From Luteibacter sp. OK325 (lineage in GTDB: Bacteria > Pseudomonadota > Gammaproteobacteria > Xanthomonadales > Rhodanobacteraceae), in contig NZ_QAOX01000001.1 of NCBI RefSeq assembly GCF_003050935.1, positions 1-64,000 on the forward strand: DNA of 64,000 nucleotides. The letters run 5' to 3'. Position numbers and translations under genes: made by a program. Of the stretch, positions 25,997 through 33,645 are shown piece after piece. The notes under the pieces were generated by a model, which was given only the letters and a program-made list of their open reading frames with translations, searched no databases and had not been told where the DNA came from. Position 1 is the stretch's first letter. Each line of letters starts with the position of its first letter.

Positions 25997-27385
25997 ATGA
26001 ACGCGTCGCCGTATTCGCCTGCAAGGCCAGCGCCGCTGCATCGACAGCTGATCCTCCGGGGATTGCTGCCGATGACCGTGGTTGCGCTCGCCCTGACCGG
26101 GTCTCTGGGCGTGTTGCACATGCGGTCCTTGTCCGCCGAAGCGCGCACCGTTGCGCGCATCCAGGCAATCCGTCTTGGCGCCTCCATGGAGGCCGCGACG
26201 GGCGACGATGCCGTTCGCTACGCACTCACGCGCGCACTGTCGCGCAGTGCGCCCACGGAGAGCCTCAGGCTTCGACGTGACGATGCGCCGGACCTCGTCA
26301 TCGAGAGCGGTCGCCAGGTGCCCGCCGGTCGCGCATTGCATGTTCGCCTCAACACGCCATTGGGCGAGCTCGAAACCGTTTCCGACGCCACGTCCCTGCA
26401 TGAGCGTCGCGCAACTGCGGGCGTCATGACCTTGCTGCTCTGTTGCGGCGTGCTGGCGGTGTTCCTGTTTACCCGCCGCGCGCTGGAACGTGACGTCATC
26501 GAACCGATCGAAGGCATGCGCGATCGGATCGACGCGTTCCTGCATCCCCGCCAGGCCAACCCCATCCCGCGTGGCGGCGGCGAGCTTGCCGCCATCGATG
26601 CACTGCTGGACGAGCTGGTCGATCTGCGGCGGCGCCACGACACCGCGATGGCCGACGCGCTGCGTCAGCGCCTGCAGGACATCGCGCGGCACACGCGCTT
26701 CATCGAGCAGATCGGCGATCACTTCCGCCAGCCGCTGCAGGCACTGGCCCTGTTCGTTGCCGGTATGCAACCGGGTGAAGACCTTCGCCAGCGAGCCGTA
26801 CTTGGCCAGATGCGCACGAACCTCACGCGGCTCAACGAGCTCCTCGACGGCTTGCTGGCCATGGCGCGTTTCGATGCGGGCGCCGTCGAGCCCAGGGCCG
26901 TCGGCCTCATCGCCGCGGACCTCTTCGTGCGCGAACGGGCCGCCATCGATGAGGATGCCAGCCGGCTCGGCGTGGACGTCCATTGGCGCGGTGGGCGGCT
27001 GCCGCTCCATGGCGATCCCGCACTGCTGGGTGAGCTGCTTCATCGCCTTGTCTCGAACGCGGTCGTCAGTACGCCGCACGGACGCGTCCTGGTCGCCGCA
27101 AGGCGGCGCGGGAATGCCGTGCGACTCGAGGTCCGCGACAACGGCATGGGCCTCGAACCCTCACAGCAGGAGCGTGTCTTCGAAGAGTTCACACGCCTGC
27201 CCGGCCATGCCGGTTATGGCATCGCGCTGGCGGTGGCGCGGCGCATCGTCGACACGCTCGGCGGCACGATCGGCGTGCGCTCCAGACCGGGCCGCGGCAC
27301 GTTGTTCTGGGTCCAGCTGGAAGGCGCCGCCGTCGGGCCGCCGCTCCGCGCGACCTCGCTACTGAGCCGCCACCCGGCCCACTGA
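25997..27385 (+). CDS. Sensor histidine kinase with altered H-box
   Basis: A 462-residue membrane protein: transmembrane helix at about 20-40, a short periplasmic region, second helix at 140-158, HAMP-like linker, then DHp and ATPase domains. The H-box reads GDHFRQPLQAL (His242) where the upstream hybrid kinase reads SHDLRQPLYAL. Aligned on RQPL, the acceptor position holds Asp241 and the histidine is shifted by one. The ATP lid looks intact: Asn354 in LVSNAV, DNGMG (381-385) and GYGIALA (406-412). The ATG at 25997 was chosen over a GTG six codons upstream. There is no receiver domain of its own. Either the phosphoacceptor moved or the protein works as a phosphatase or modulator. Confidence 0.85.
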   Translation: MNASPYSPARPAPLHRQLILRGLLPMTVVALALTGSLGVLHMRSLSAEARTVARIQAIRLGASMEAATGDDAVRYALTRALSRSAPTESLRLRRDDAPDLVIESGRQVPAGRALHVRLNTPLGELETVSDATSLHERRATAGVMTLLLCCGVLAVFLFTRRALERDVIEPIEGMRDRIDAFLHPRQANPIPRGGGELAAIDALLDELVDLRRRHDTAMADALRQRLQDIARHTRFIEQIGDHFRQPLQALALFVAGMQPGEDLRQRAVLGQMRTNLTRLNELLDGLLAMARFDAGAVEPRAVGLIAADLFVRERAAIDEDASRLGVDVHWRGGRLPLHGDPALLGELLHRLVSNAVVSTPHGRVLVAARRRGNAVRLEVRDNGMGLEPSQQERVFEEFTRLPGHAGYGIALAVARRIVDTLGGTIGVRSRPGRGTLFWVQLEGAAVGPPLRATSLLSRHPAH

Positions 27386-27463
27386 TCCCCGCCCATCTGT
27401 CGGCAACGGCCCGACCGGCGTATCTTTGCGGAGGTACACGGACCTTTCCGAGGATTCACTGTC

Positions 27464-28408
27464 GTGGCGAGCGTCAATTGGTCTGATACGGCGCCGGTCG
27501 TGGCGTTCATCGGCGTGTTCGCTGGGGCCATCGGCCTTCCCGTGCCGGCGATGCCAACGCTTATCGTGGTGGGTAGCACCCTGGTCGCCGCACGCGATCC
27601 CGTCCTGATCCTGGCGACCTTTCTCGGTGCCCTGGCGGGCGCCTTCGCCGGCGACGCGGCGTGGTTTCTTACGGGGCGACGCTTCGGCTACCGCGTACTC
27701 GACAGCCTCTGCCGCATTTCGCTTTCGCCCGACACCTGCGTGCGTCGCGCCAGCGGCTTCTTTGAAAAGCGTGGCGTCAAACTGCTGCTGGTGTCGCGAT
27801 TCATTCCGGGTCTCTCGCTCGTCGCCATCCCGATCGCTGGCGCCGGCGACACGCGCTTTTCGCGCTTCACGCTTTACGACTTGCTCGGTGCAGCCCTGTG
27901 GATTTCCGTGGGCCTGTCCATCGGCATGCTGTTCTATCGGCAAATCGATGCCGTGCTGGCCACGTTGAAGCAGTTCGGCGTCGGCATGGCCGCGATCGCC
28001 CTGATCGGGTTGCTGCTCTGGATCGGCTTTCGTTACACCCGTCGCGCCCTGCTCATTACCCAGTTGCGCAAGAGCCGCATATCCGTGGACGAACTCTCGG
28101 TCCTGCTCGCCAACGAGCCCGGCGCGTTGATCGTCGACGTGCGCTCGACCCTCAGCCGGCGTGACGATCCCTTTGTGATTCCGGGTTCCCGCCTGTTCGA
28201 CCTGGCCACGGCAGACGCTGCCCTGGCCACCCTGCCAAAGCACACCTCGGTGGTGATCTATTGCTCCTGCCCCAACGAGGTCTCGGCCGCAAAGGTCGCG
28301 GAGCGGCTGAGCAAACTGGGCTTCTCCAACGTCCGTCCGCTTACCGGAGGCATCGGCGCCTGGCGCCAGGCCGGCCGCGACGTCGAGGCGATCATCGTCA
28401 CGACCTGA
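27464..28408 (+). CDS. DedA-family membrane protein fused to a rhodanese domain
   Basis: A 314-residue fusion. Residues 1-200 form a DedA/SNARE-associated membrane domain: IGLPVPAMPTLIVVGSTL is the re-entrant motif, SRFIPGLSLVAIPIAGAG the second signature, with hydrophobic segments around 12-25, 48-70, 140-158 and 172-190. Residues 205-314 are a rhodanese (sulfurtransferase) domain with VDVRSTL and a catalytic loop VIYCSCPNE (Cys267, second Cys269) plus LTGGIGAWRQAG. Rhodanese usually moves sulfane sulfur to thiols or cyanide. The start is GTG at 27464. DedA proteins are linked to undecaprenyl-phosphate recycling; why a sulfurtransferase is attached is unclear. Confidence 0.88.
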   Translation: MASVNWSDTAPVVAFIGVFAGAIGLPVPAMPTLIVVGSTLVAARDPVLILATFLGALAGAFAGDAAWFLTGRRFGYRVLDSLCRISLSPDTCVRRASGFFEKRGVKLLLVSRFIPGLSLVAIPIAGAGDTRFSRFTLYDLLGAALWISVGLSIGMLFYRQIDAVLATLKQFGVGMAAIALIGLLLWIGFRYTRRALLITQLRKSRISVDELSVLLANEPGALIVDVRSTLSRRDDPFVIPGSRLFDLATADAALATLPKHTSVVIYCSCPNEVSAAKVAERLSKLGFSNVRPLTGGIGAWRQAGRDVEAIIVTT

Positions 28409-28426
28409 ACCGCGGGCCCGCTCGGG

Positions 28427-28456
28427 TTGTGCCAGCCCCCTTGCGACCACTAAACT
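28427..28456 (+). promoter_or_regulatory. Putative sigma-70 promoter for tRNA-Lys
   Basis: TTGTGC (28427-28432) and TAAACT (28451-28456) with 18 bases between, placing the start about 12 bases upstream of the tRNA. The match to consensus is moderate, but location and spacing fit. Confidence 0.45.
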
Positions 28457-28474
28457 AGTCGGCTTCGCGTGCAT

Positions 28475-28550
28475 GGGTCGTTAGCTCAGTTGGTAGAGCA
28501 GCGGACTTTTAATCCGTAGGTCGCCGGTTCGAATCCGGCACGACCCACCA
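28475..28550 (+). tRNA. tRNA-Lys (anticodon TTT)
   Basis: 76-base cloverleaf: acceptor stem GGGTCGT paired with ACGACCC, D-loop AGCTCAGTTGGTAGAGC, anticodon stem with loop CTTTTAA (anticodon TTT at 28508-28510), T-arm GGTTCGAATCC, and an encoded CCA end. The reverse strand encodes the well-known spurious tRNA-derived peptide GRAGFEPATYGLKVRCSTN. No integrase or att duplication is visible next to it. Confidence 0.97.
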
Positions 28551-28659
28551 TTCGCGCCTTTCGTCCGACGCGCAACGCGTCCTTACCTGACGAGAAACTG
28601 GTCAGGATTCTCATGTTTTCGCCGCCGTCGGGGCGATACCGTGTCCGTAAGCTCATGAC

Positions 28660-29166
28660 ATGGGAAACGGCATGCGTCGGTACACCACAAAGCACAACGA
28701 AGATCTCCGCCTCGGGGACGGGCATAGCGTTGCTACGGAGAGTTGCTCGTGCAGTGCCACCCTGCGTGAATGGCTGGCCGTTCTTAATGAGCGACTCCAG
28801 CATGTGACAACTGCAGTCCGCGAGTTGGCAGGCCGCATGAACGTCTACGATGGACAGACGGCCGACGTCGGCGGTCGCCTCGGAGGCGTCGAGAACAGGC
28901 TTGGAACCCTTAAGCACCGGTTCGGAGCCGTCGAGATCCGACTTGGGGCCGTCGAAGATCGACTCGCTGGTGTCGAGGGCCGGCTCGGCGTTGTCGAGGG
29001 CCGGCTCGCCGTTGTCGAGGAACGCCTCGGCCACACCGCCACCAAGGCGTGGGTGCTCGGGTGCGCAGCGGCGCTGTTGATCGGCATGCTGACCGGCACC
29101 CTGGGCGGCTTCTGGTGGATCGTGCAGCAGTACATCGGGCCGTTACTGCGCGCCTCGGCAACCTGA
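28660..29166 (+). CDS. Coiled-coil protein with heptad tandem repeats and C-terminal membrane helix
   Basis: A 168-residue open frame. Residues 30-60 are a helical Leu-rich region (REWLAVLNERLQHVTTAVRE). From about 69 to 125 there are eight successive seven-residue units of the form x-x-R-L-G-x-V (GGRLGGV, ENRLGTL, KHRFGAV, EIRLGAV, EDRLAGV, EGRLGVV, EGRLAVV, EERLGHT), a textbook coiled coil encoded by 21-base tandem DNA repeats. A hydrophobic segment at about 131-158 (VLGCAAALLIGMLTGTLGGF) is a membrane anchor. The start is uncertain (28660, or 28672); no strong ribosome site is seen. Function unknown. The repeats could vary in number between strains. Confidence 0.6.
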   Translation: MGNGMRRYTTKHNEDLRLGDGHSVATESCSCSATLREWLAVLNERLQHVTTAVRELAGRMNVYDGQTADVGGRLGGVENRLGTLKHRFGAVEIRLGAVEDRLAGVEGRLGVVEGRLAVVEERLGHTATKAWVLGCAAALLIGMLTGTLGGFWWIVQQYIGPLLRASAT

Positions 29167-29202
29167 GGCATTCGCGGCAACCCGTTCCGAAATGCTGATA
29201 GC

Positions 29203-29886
29203 TCAGGCGTAGCGCGTGGGGTCGGGCACGCCGGCCTTGGCGAAGCCCTCCGCTCGAAGCCGGCAGGCATCGCAATGACCGCAGGCGCGGCCCTGGGAGT
29301 CAGCTTGGTAGCAGCTCACAGTGGCGGCGAAGTCCACGCCCAGGCGCATGCCTTCGCGCACGATATCGCCCTTGCCCATATCCATCAGCGGTGCATGGAT
29401 CCGGATTCCGGCGCCTTCGACGCCAGCCTTCGTGGCAACGTTGGCAAGTGACTGGAAGGATTCGATGAAGGCCGGGCGGCAATCCGGGTAGCCGGAGTAG
29501 TCGACGGCGTTGACCCCGCAGAAGATATCGCTCGAACCCAGTACCTCGGCCCAGCCCAATGCAATGGACAGCATGATGGTGTTACGTGCAGGCACATAGG
29601 TCACGGGGATACCCGCGCCGCCATCTTCCGGCACGTCGATATCCGCAGTGAGGGCCGAGCCACCGATGCTGCGCAGGTCCACGTTCACGGTCTTGTGGGT
29701 GACGGCACCGAGCATCTTGGCCACCCGTTCAGAAGCCTCGAGCTCTGAACTGTGACGCTGGCCATAAGCCACGCTCAACGCATACACCTCGAAACCCTGT
29801 TCGCGCGCCATGGCGATCGTGACCGCGGAATCCATGCCGCCGGACACGAGGATCACGGCCTTGCGGGAGGGGGTCGAAGCATTCAT
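29203..29886 (-). CDS. queC: 7-cyano-7-deazaguanine synthase
   Basis: ATP-dependent enzyme that converts 7-carboxy-7-deazaguanine to preQ0 in queuosine biosynthesis. At 227 residues it has the PP-loop motif [14 protein letters not shown] near the N-terminus and the C-terminal zinc cysteines in [15 protein letters not shown]. The start at 29886 (MNASTPS) is supported by AAGG at proper spacing; a longer frame upstream overlaps queE and looks spurious. It follows queE by 17 bases, last in the tol-pal-cpoB-queE-queC run. Confidence 0.95.
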   Translation of the reverse strand: MNASTPSRKAVILVSGGMDSAVTIAMAREQGFEVYALSVAYGQRHSSELEASERVAKMLGAVTHKTVNVDLRSIGGSALTADIDVPEDGGAGIPVTYVPARNTIMLSIALGWAEVLGSSDIFCGVNAVDYSGYPDCRPAFIESFQSLANVATKAGVEGAGIRIHAPLMDMGKGDIVREGMRLGVDFAATVSCYQADSQGRACGHCDACRLRAEGFAKAGVPDPTRYA

Positions 29887-29903
29887 GGCATTACCTTGGT
29901 TTG

Positions 29904-30596
29904 TCAGTGGCCGGCCGCGTCGTCCCAGAGCAGCTTGTGCAACTGCATCTGGAATCGTACCGGCAGGCGTTCGGCGAGGATCCACTCGGCCAGCTCGCGG
30001 GGCTGGACCTTCGACCACACGGGGGAAAAGAGAGGCATCACGCGCTGATCCAGCGCATGCTCACGGACGACGTCCCGCGACCATTCGAAGTCGCCACGGC
30101 TGGCGATGACAAACTTCACCTGGTCATGTGGCAGGAGGTGGTCGAGGTTGGACCACAGGTTGCGCGCACTCTCACCGGAGTCAGGTGCCTTGAGGTCCAT
30201 CACCTTGCGGACGCGCGGATCGACATCGGAGACATCGAGCGCGCCGGACGTTTCCAGCGACACCTCGTGGCCGGCGTCGCATAACTTGCGAAGCAGGATC
30301 AGGCAGCGCTTCTGTGCGAGAGGCTCGCCCCCGGTGACGCAGACATGCTTCGCGCCGAAGCTGGCCACATGCGCGACGATAGCGTCGATGTCGTGCCACT
30401 GCCCACCGTGGAAGGAGTACTCCGTATCGCACCAGACGCAGCGAAGCGGGCAGCCGGTAAGGCGCACGAATACGGTGGGCCAGCCGATGGCATCGGCCTC
30501 GCCCTGGACGGAATGGAAGATCTCGGTGATCCGCAGGCGTTCCGCGACGGGCGCGCCCGGCGGAACGTCCGCCAGAGTTGCGGTGTTACCGTTCAT
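29904..30596 (-). CDS. queE: 7-carboxy-7-deazaguanine synthase
   Basis: Radical SAM enzyme that turns 6-carboxy-tetrahydropterin into 7-carboxy-7-deazaguanine, the ring contraction step of queuosine biosynthesis. It has 230 residues. The iron-sulfur cluster motif is Cys49-x3-Cys53-x2-Cys56 ([18 protein letters not shown] begins here), with [10 protein letters not shown] and [23 protein letters not shown] as family motifs. It sits between cpoB and queC in the same direction, close enough (4 bases) to be one transcript. queD and queF are not in this window. Confidence 0.95.
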   Translation of the reverse strand: MNGNTATLADVPPGAPVAERLRITEIFHSVQGEADAIGWPTVFVRLTGCPLRCVWCDTEYSFHGGQWHDIDAIVAHVASFGAKHVCVTGGEPLAQKRCLILLRKLCDAGHEVSLETSGALDVSDVDPRVRKVMDLKAPDSGESARNLWSNLDHLLPHDQVKFVIASRGDFEWSRDVVREHALDQRVMPLFSPVWSKVQPRELAEWILAERLPVRFQMQLHKLLWDDAAGH

Positions 30597-30600
30597 AGGA

Positions 30601-31440
30601 TCAGTTGGCCGTCTGGCGCTGCAGACGACGCAGGCGTTCCTGTGCGAGGCCAGCGGCCTTGGTGCCCGGATACTTGGCCGACACCTGCTTGAGCGTCGCG
30701 ATGGCCGCGTCCTGCTGTTTCAGCTCGATCTGGCAATAGCCGACCTTGAGCAGGCCGTCGGAGACCTTGTCACTCTGCGGATACTGTTTGACCAGGCGCT
30801 GAAAAGCCTCGATCGCGACCGGATAATTCATGGTGACGTAGTAGGACTCGCCCAACCAGTAATAGGCGTTCGGCGCGAGCGCGCTGTCCGGGTACTTGGT
30901 AAGGAAGTCACGAAAGCCACGCGATGCCGTGACGTAATCACCGGCGCGCAGCGACTTGAACGCGGCGTCGTACGCAGCCTGCTCGGTGGCGTTGGCCGCC
31001 GTCGGTGCGGCGGCAGGCGCTGCCTGCTGAGCCGAGGCGGGCGCAACCGCAGTGGGCGCGGGGGCCGGGCCTTGAGGTGCATTGGCGGGCGCGGCGGGCG
31101 ACTGGGCCTGCGCTGCTCCACCCTTTTCGAGACGACTCACGCGCGAATCGACATCCGCGTACTGCGCCTTCTGGGAATCCTGGAGTTGCTGGTTCTGGTG
31201 CTGCAGCTCTTCGATCTGACCCTGCAACTGGGAAAGCTGCTGCTGGAGATCGTTGACCTGGTTGACCAGCGTGGTCGTGCCGGCGTCCTTCTGCGACTGT
31301 TGCTCGAGGCGCGACACACGGTCGGCCAGACTCAAGCGGGAGTCCTGCGCATGGCCGGGCAGACCAAAAAGCGTGGCGGACGCAATTGCGCCCGCCACGC
31401 CAAGCCTGGCCGTAAAACGAGTAGCCAGAAGCTTCTTCAT
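30601..31440 (-). CDS. cpoB: Tol-Pal cell division coordinator CpoB
   Basis: A 279-residue periplasmic protein (also called YbgF) that links Tol energy use to peptidoglycan synthase PBP1B during septation. A signal peptide (residues 1-31) is followed by an N-terminal coiled coil (DRVSRLEQQSQKDAGTTTLV, then LQQQLSQLQGQIEELQHQNQ), a Pro/Ala-rich linker of about 50 residues, and three C-terminal TPR repeats (AYDAAFKSLRAGDYVTASRG, NAYYWLGESYYVTMNYPVA, LLKVGYCQIELKQQDAAIAT). It lies three bases downstream of pal. Confidence 0.94.
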   Translation of the reverse strand: MKKLLATRFTARLGVAGAIASATLFGLPGHAQDSRLSLADRVSRLEQQSQKDAGTTTLVNQVNDLQQQLSQLQGQIEELQHQNQQLQDSQKAQYADVDSRVSRLEKGGAAQAQSPAAPANAPQGPAPAPTAVAPASAQQAAPAAAPTAANATEQAAYDAAFKSLRAGDYVTASRGFRDFLTKYPDSALAPNAYYWLGESYYVTMNYPVAIEAFQRLVKQYPQSDKVSDGLLKVGYCQIELKQQDAAIATLKQVSAKYPGTKAAGLAQERLRRLQRQTAN

Positions 31441-31443
31441 TAC

Positions 31444-31953
31444 TTACTTCGCGGTGTAGACGATCTCAACGCGACGGTTCTTCGACCAGCAATCATCGTT
31501 GTGCTCACGGCAGGTCGGCTTTTCCTTACCGTAGCTCGTGACGTTGACCTGGCCAGCCGAACCACCAGCCGCCTGGAGAGCGCTGGAAACGGCATTGCCG
31601 CGGCGCTCGCCGAGGCCGAGGTTGTACTCACGCGTACCGCGCTCGTCGGTGTTGCCCTCGAGGGTCATGGCCGACTGCGGACGGTCCTGCAGGTACTTGG
31701 CGTGGCAAGCGATGATCTGCTGGAATTCCGGCTTCACATCGTTCTTGTCGAAATCGAAGTACACAACGCGCTGACGGAGGCAGGCATCGGTATCGAGATC
31801 CGACGGCTGGTACTTGCCGTCGTTGGTGGGGGCCTGAGTCTGGGCGACCGGCTCCGGCGCGGGGGCCGGTGCAGGCTTCACAGTCTTCTTGTTGCAGGCG
31901 ACCGCGCCCACGCAAAGCAGGGCGGCCAGGGTGACGCTAACGGTCTTATTCAT
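31444..31953 (-). CDS. pal: Peptidoglycan-associated lipoprotein Pal
   Basis: A 169-residue outer membrane lipoprotein that ties the outer membrane to peptidoglycan. The signal peptide ends in GAVAC, with Cys20 lipidated. A Pro/Ala-rich linker leads to the OmpA-C-like domain, whose peptidoglycan binding motif is seen as LEGNTDERGTREYNLGLGERR. The start at 31953 (MNKTVSV) is chosen over one five codons upstream because AAGGAA lies seven bases before it. It works with tolQRAB encoded upstream and cpoB downstream. Confidence 0.95.
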   Translation of the reverse strand: MNKTVSVTLAALLCVGAVACNKKTVKPAPAPAPEPVAQTQAPTNDGKYQPSDLDTDACLRQRVVYFDFDKNDVKPEFQQIIACHAKYLQDRPQSAMTLEGNTDERGTREYNLGLGERRGNAVSSALQAAGGSAGQVNVTSYGKEKPTCREHNDDCWSKNRRVEIVYTAK

Positions 31954-32130
31954 GGGACGTTCCTTCAACAGTTGAGTTCCGACAGTCGATATACGGTTTC
32001 GGGACAGGCACCGCCGGTTGTCCGGCTGTTTTTCTACTTACATCTACGCCGACGGGGCGCTGTCCCGCACCCTACGTCTTCGTTCCGGCGACTGCCCTTA
32101 AAGCAACTGCCGGTTAACCTTGCGTCCGCA

Positions 32131-32154
32131 GAAAAGGCGCGGAACACCCGCGCC
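32131..32154 (-). terminator. Hairpin terminator after tolB
   Basis: GGCGCGGGTGTTCCGCGCC followed by TTTTCT on the minus strand, about 50 bases past the tolB stop and 180 bases before pal. It probably separates a tolQRAB transcript from pal-cpoB-queEC, or reduces read-through. Confidence 0.65.
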
Positions 32155-32200
32155 CCTTCCCTGGACTTTGCCGACGTCGCGGCCCGAAACGGGCGCGCCA

Positions 32201-33529
32201 TCAACGCTGTCTATAGGGTCCCCAGGACGGCTCGCGCACGTCACCGTCCGAGAGGACGAGACGCTGGCGCACCAGGCCGTCTGCCGAAACCGCATACAGG
32301 ACACCTCGCGTACCCTGCGATGCCGCATAAAGCAGCATGCTGGCATTGGGCGCGAAGCTGGGCGAATCGTCCACGTTACCCGGGGAAACGAAGCGTACCT
32401 GCCCACCCAGACTGCGGTCCATGATAGCGATACGATACACGTTCCCGTTGCCCTGCACCATCGCAATCTGCTTGCCGTCGAAGCTCACCGAGGCGCTGGC
32501 GTTGAAGCCGCCCTGGAAGGTGACTCGCGTCGCCGCACCACCGGATGCGGACATCTGGTAGATCTGCGGCTTACCCGAGCGATCCGAGGTGAACAGGATG
32601 CTCTGGCCGTCCGGCGTGTAGGTCGGTTCGGTGTCGATCGAGAAGTTGTTGGTGAGGCGGGTCTCGGTGTGGCTGGCCACGTCGATCACGAAGATCTCCG
32701 GGTTACCCACGTACGACAGGCTCACGGCGAGCTTGCTGCCGTCCGGCGACCAGGCCGGCGCGCTGTTGATGCCGCGCGGGTGGGCGGCGATCAGGCTGCG
32801 CGAACCGGTGGAGATGTTCTGCACATAGACGGCCGAGTTGCCGCTTTCGAACGACACGTAGGCAATCTTGTTGCCGTCCGGCGACCAGGAGGGCGACAGG
32901 AGCGACTCGCGCGAACGGGCCACGGTCTGCGGGTTGAAGCCGTCCGAGTCCGCAACGATGAGCGAATAGGTAGCATTGTTACCCGTACCCACCGCCGTGA
33001 CGTAAGCAACGCGGGTCCAGAAGGCTCCGCGGACGCCAGTGACCTTTTCGTAGATCTGGTCTGCGATCTGGTGAGCGACACCGCGCAGGTCGCCCGCCGG
33101 GGCGGTGAACGACTGGGCGAGCAAGCTCTGCTGACGGTTTACGTCCCACAGTTCGTACTCGACCTTCAGCATACCGCCACCGGCATCGCTGATGCGGCCG
33201 ATGGTCAGATAGTCCTGCTTGAGCAGGCGCCAGGTCGCGAACTTGATGTCCGAGCCCTGCGACGGCGTCTCGACGATGTCGGCCTTGTCGAGCGATCGGA
33301 ATTTGCCCGAGCGGTTGAAATCGTTCCGGATGACGTCCGCGACGTCAGTCGGGAGCGGCGCACCGCCGGTCTGCGCGAAGGGCACCACGGCGATGGGCGT
33401 CGCCGTCGTCACGCCCTTGGCGATCTCCACGTTGAGCGACTGGGCGGCGGCGGGGCCGGCCACGAGGGCGGCGAGCGCAACCAGGGCGGCGGCGAAGCGG
33501 AGGATCGTTCTACGCATGGGCTGTTTCAT
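32201..33529 (-). CDS. tolB: Tol-Pal system beta-propeller protein TolB
   Basis: A 442-residue periplasmic protein. The signal peptide (about 1-29, ending GPAAAQS) is followed by an N-terminal alpha/beta domain and a six-bladed beta-propeller with repeated SPDGxxIAYVSxxSGN-type blades (LSPSWSPDGNKIAYVSFE, APAWSPDGSKLAVSLSY, TPDGQSILFTSDRSGKPQIY). It binds Pal and TolA through its N-terminal extension. Upstream genes are tolA, tolR and tolQ. Confidence 0.96.
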   Translation of the reverse strand: MKQPMRRTILRFAAALVALAALVAGPAAAQSLNVEIAKGVTTATPIAVVPFAQTGGAPLPTDVADVIRNDFNRSGKFRSLDKADIVETPSQGSDIKFATWRLLKQDYLTIGRISDAGGGMLKVEYELWDVNRQQSLLAQSFTAPAGDLRGVAHQIADQIYEKVTGVRGAFWTRVAYVTAVGTGNNATYSLIVADSDGFNPQTVARSRESLLSPSWSPDGNKIAYVSFESGNSAVYVQNISTGSRSLIAAHPRGINSAPAWSPDGSKLAVSLSYVGNPEIFVIDVASHTETRLTNNFSIDTEPTYTPDGQSILFTSDRSGKPQIYQMSASGGAATRVTFQGGFNASASVSFDGKQIAMVQGNGNVYRIAIMDRSLGGQVRFVSPGNVDDSPSFAPNASMLLYAASQGTRGVLYAVSADGLVRQRLVLSDGDVREPSWGPYRQR

Positions 33530-33645
33530 TGCGACCTGAAAGGATATGGAGGCTTCCGCATGTTAAGCGGCTTCACCTGAACCTGAATGACCCGATGATG
33601 AATCACCTCCGCTCCCGGACCAGGTCGCAGGCGCGGAGGTCATCA

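Noticed and set aside
28475-28560. tRNA-Lys as a possible integration site of a mobile element.
   Set aside because: No integrase, no repeated tRNA 3' end and no change of gene content that would mark an island; the next genes are a small coiled-coil gene and core queC.
28486-29034. A minus-strand frame ending GRAGFEPATYGLKVRCSTN.
   Set aside because: That peptide is the familiar translation of a reverse tRNA; the frame runs through tRNA-Lys and opposite the coiled-coil gene.
31998-32040. Hairpin GCCGGTTGTCCGGC followed by TGTTTTT on the plus strand between pal and tolB.
   Set aside because: It points the wrong way for both flanking minus-strand genes and no plus-strand gene precedes it, so a terminator role is not supported.
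30106-32424. A 772-codon plus-strand open frame opposite queE, cpoB and pal.
   Set aside because: It lies entirely over well-supported minus-strand genes. Its translation is low-complexity (Gly/Arg and Leu-rich runs), has no ribosome site and matches no family; it is a GC-driven shadow.
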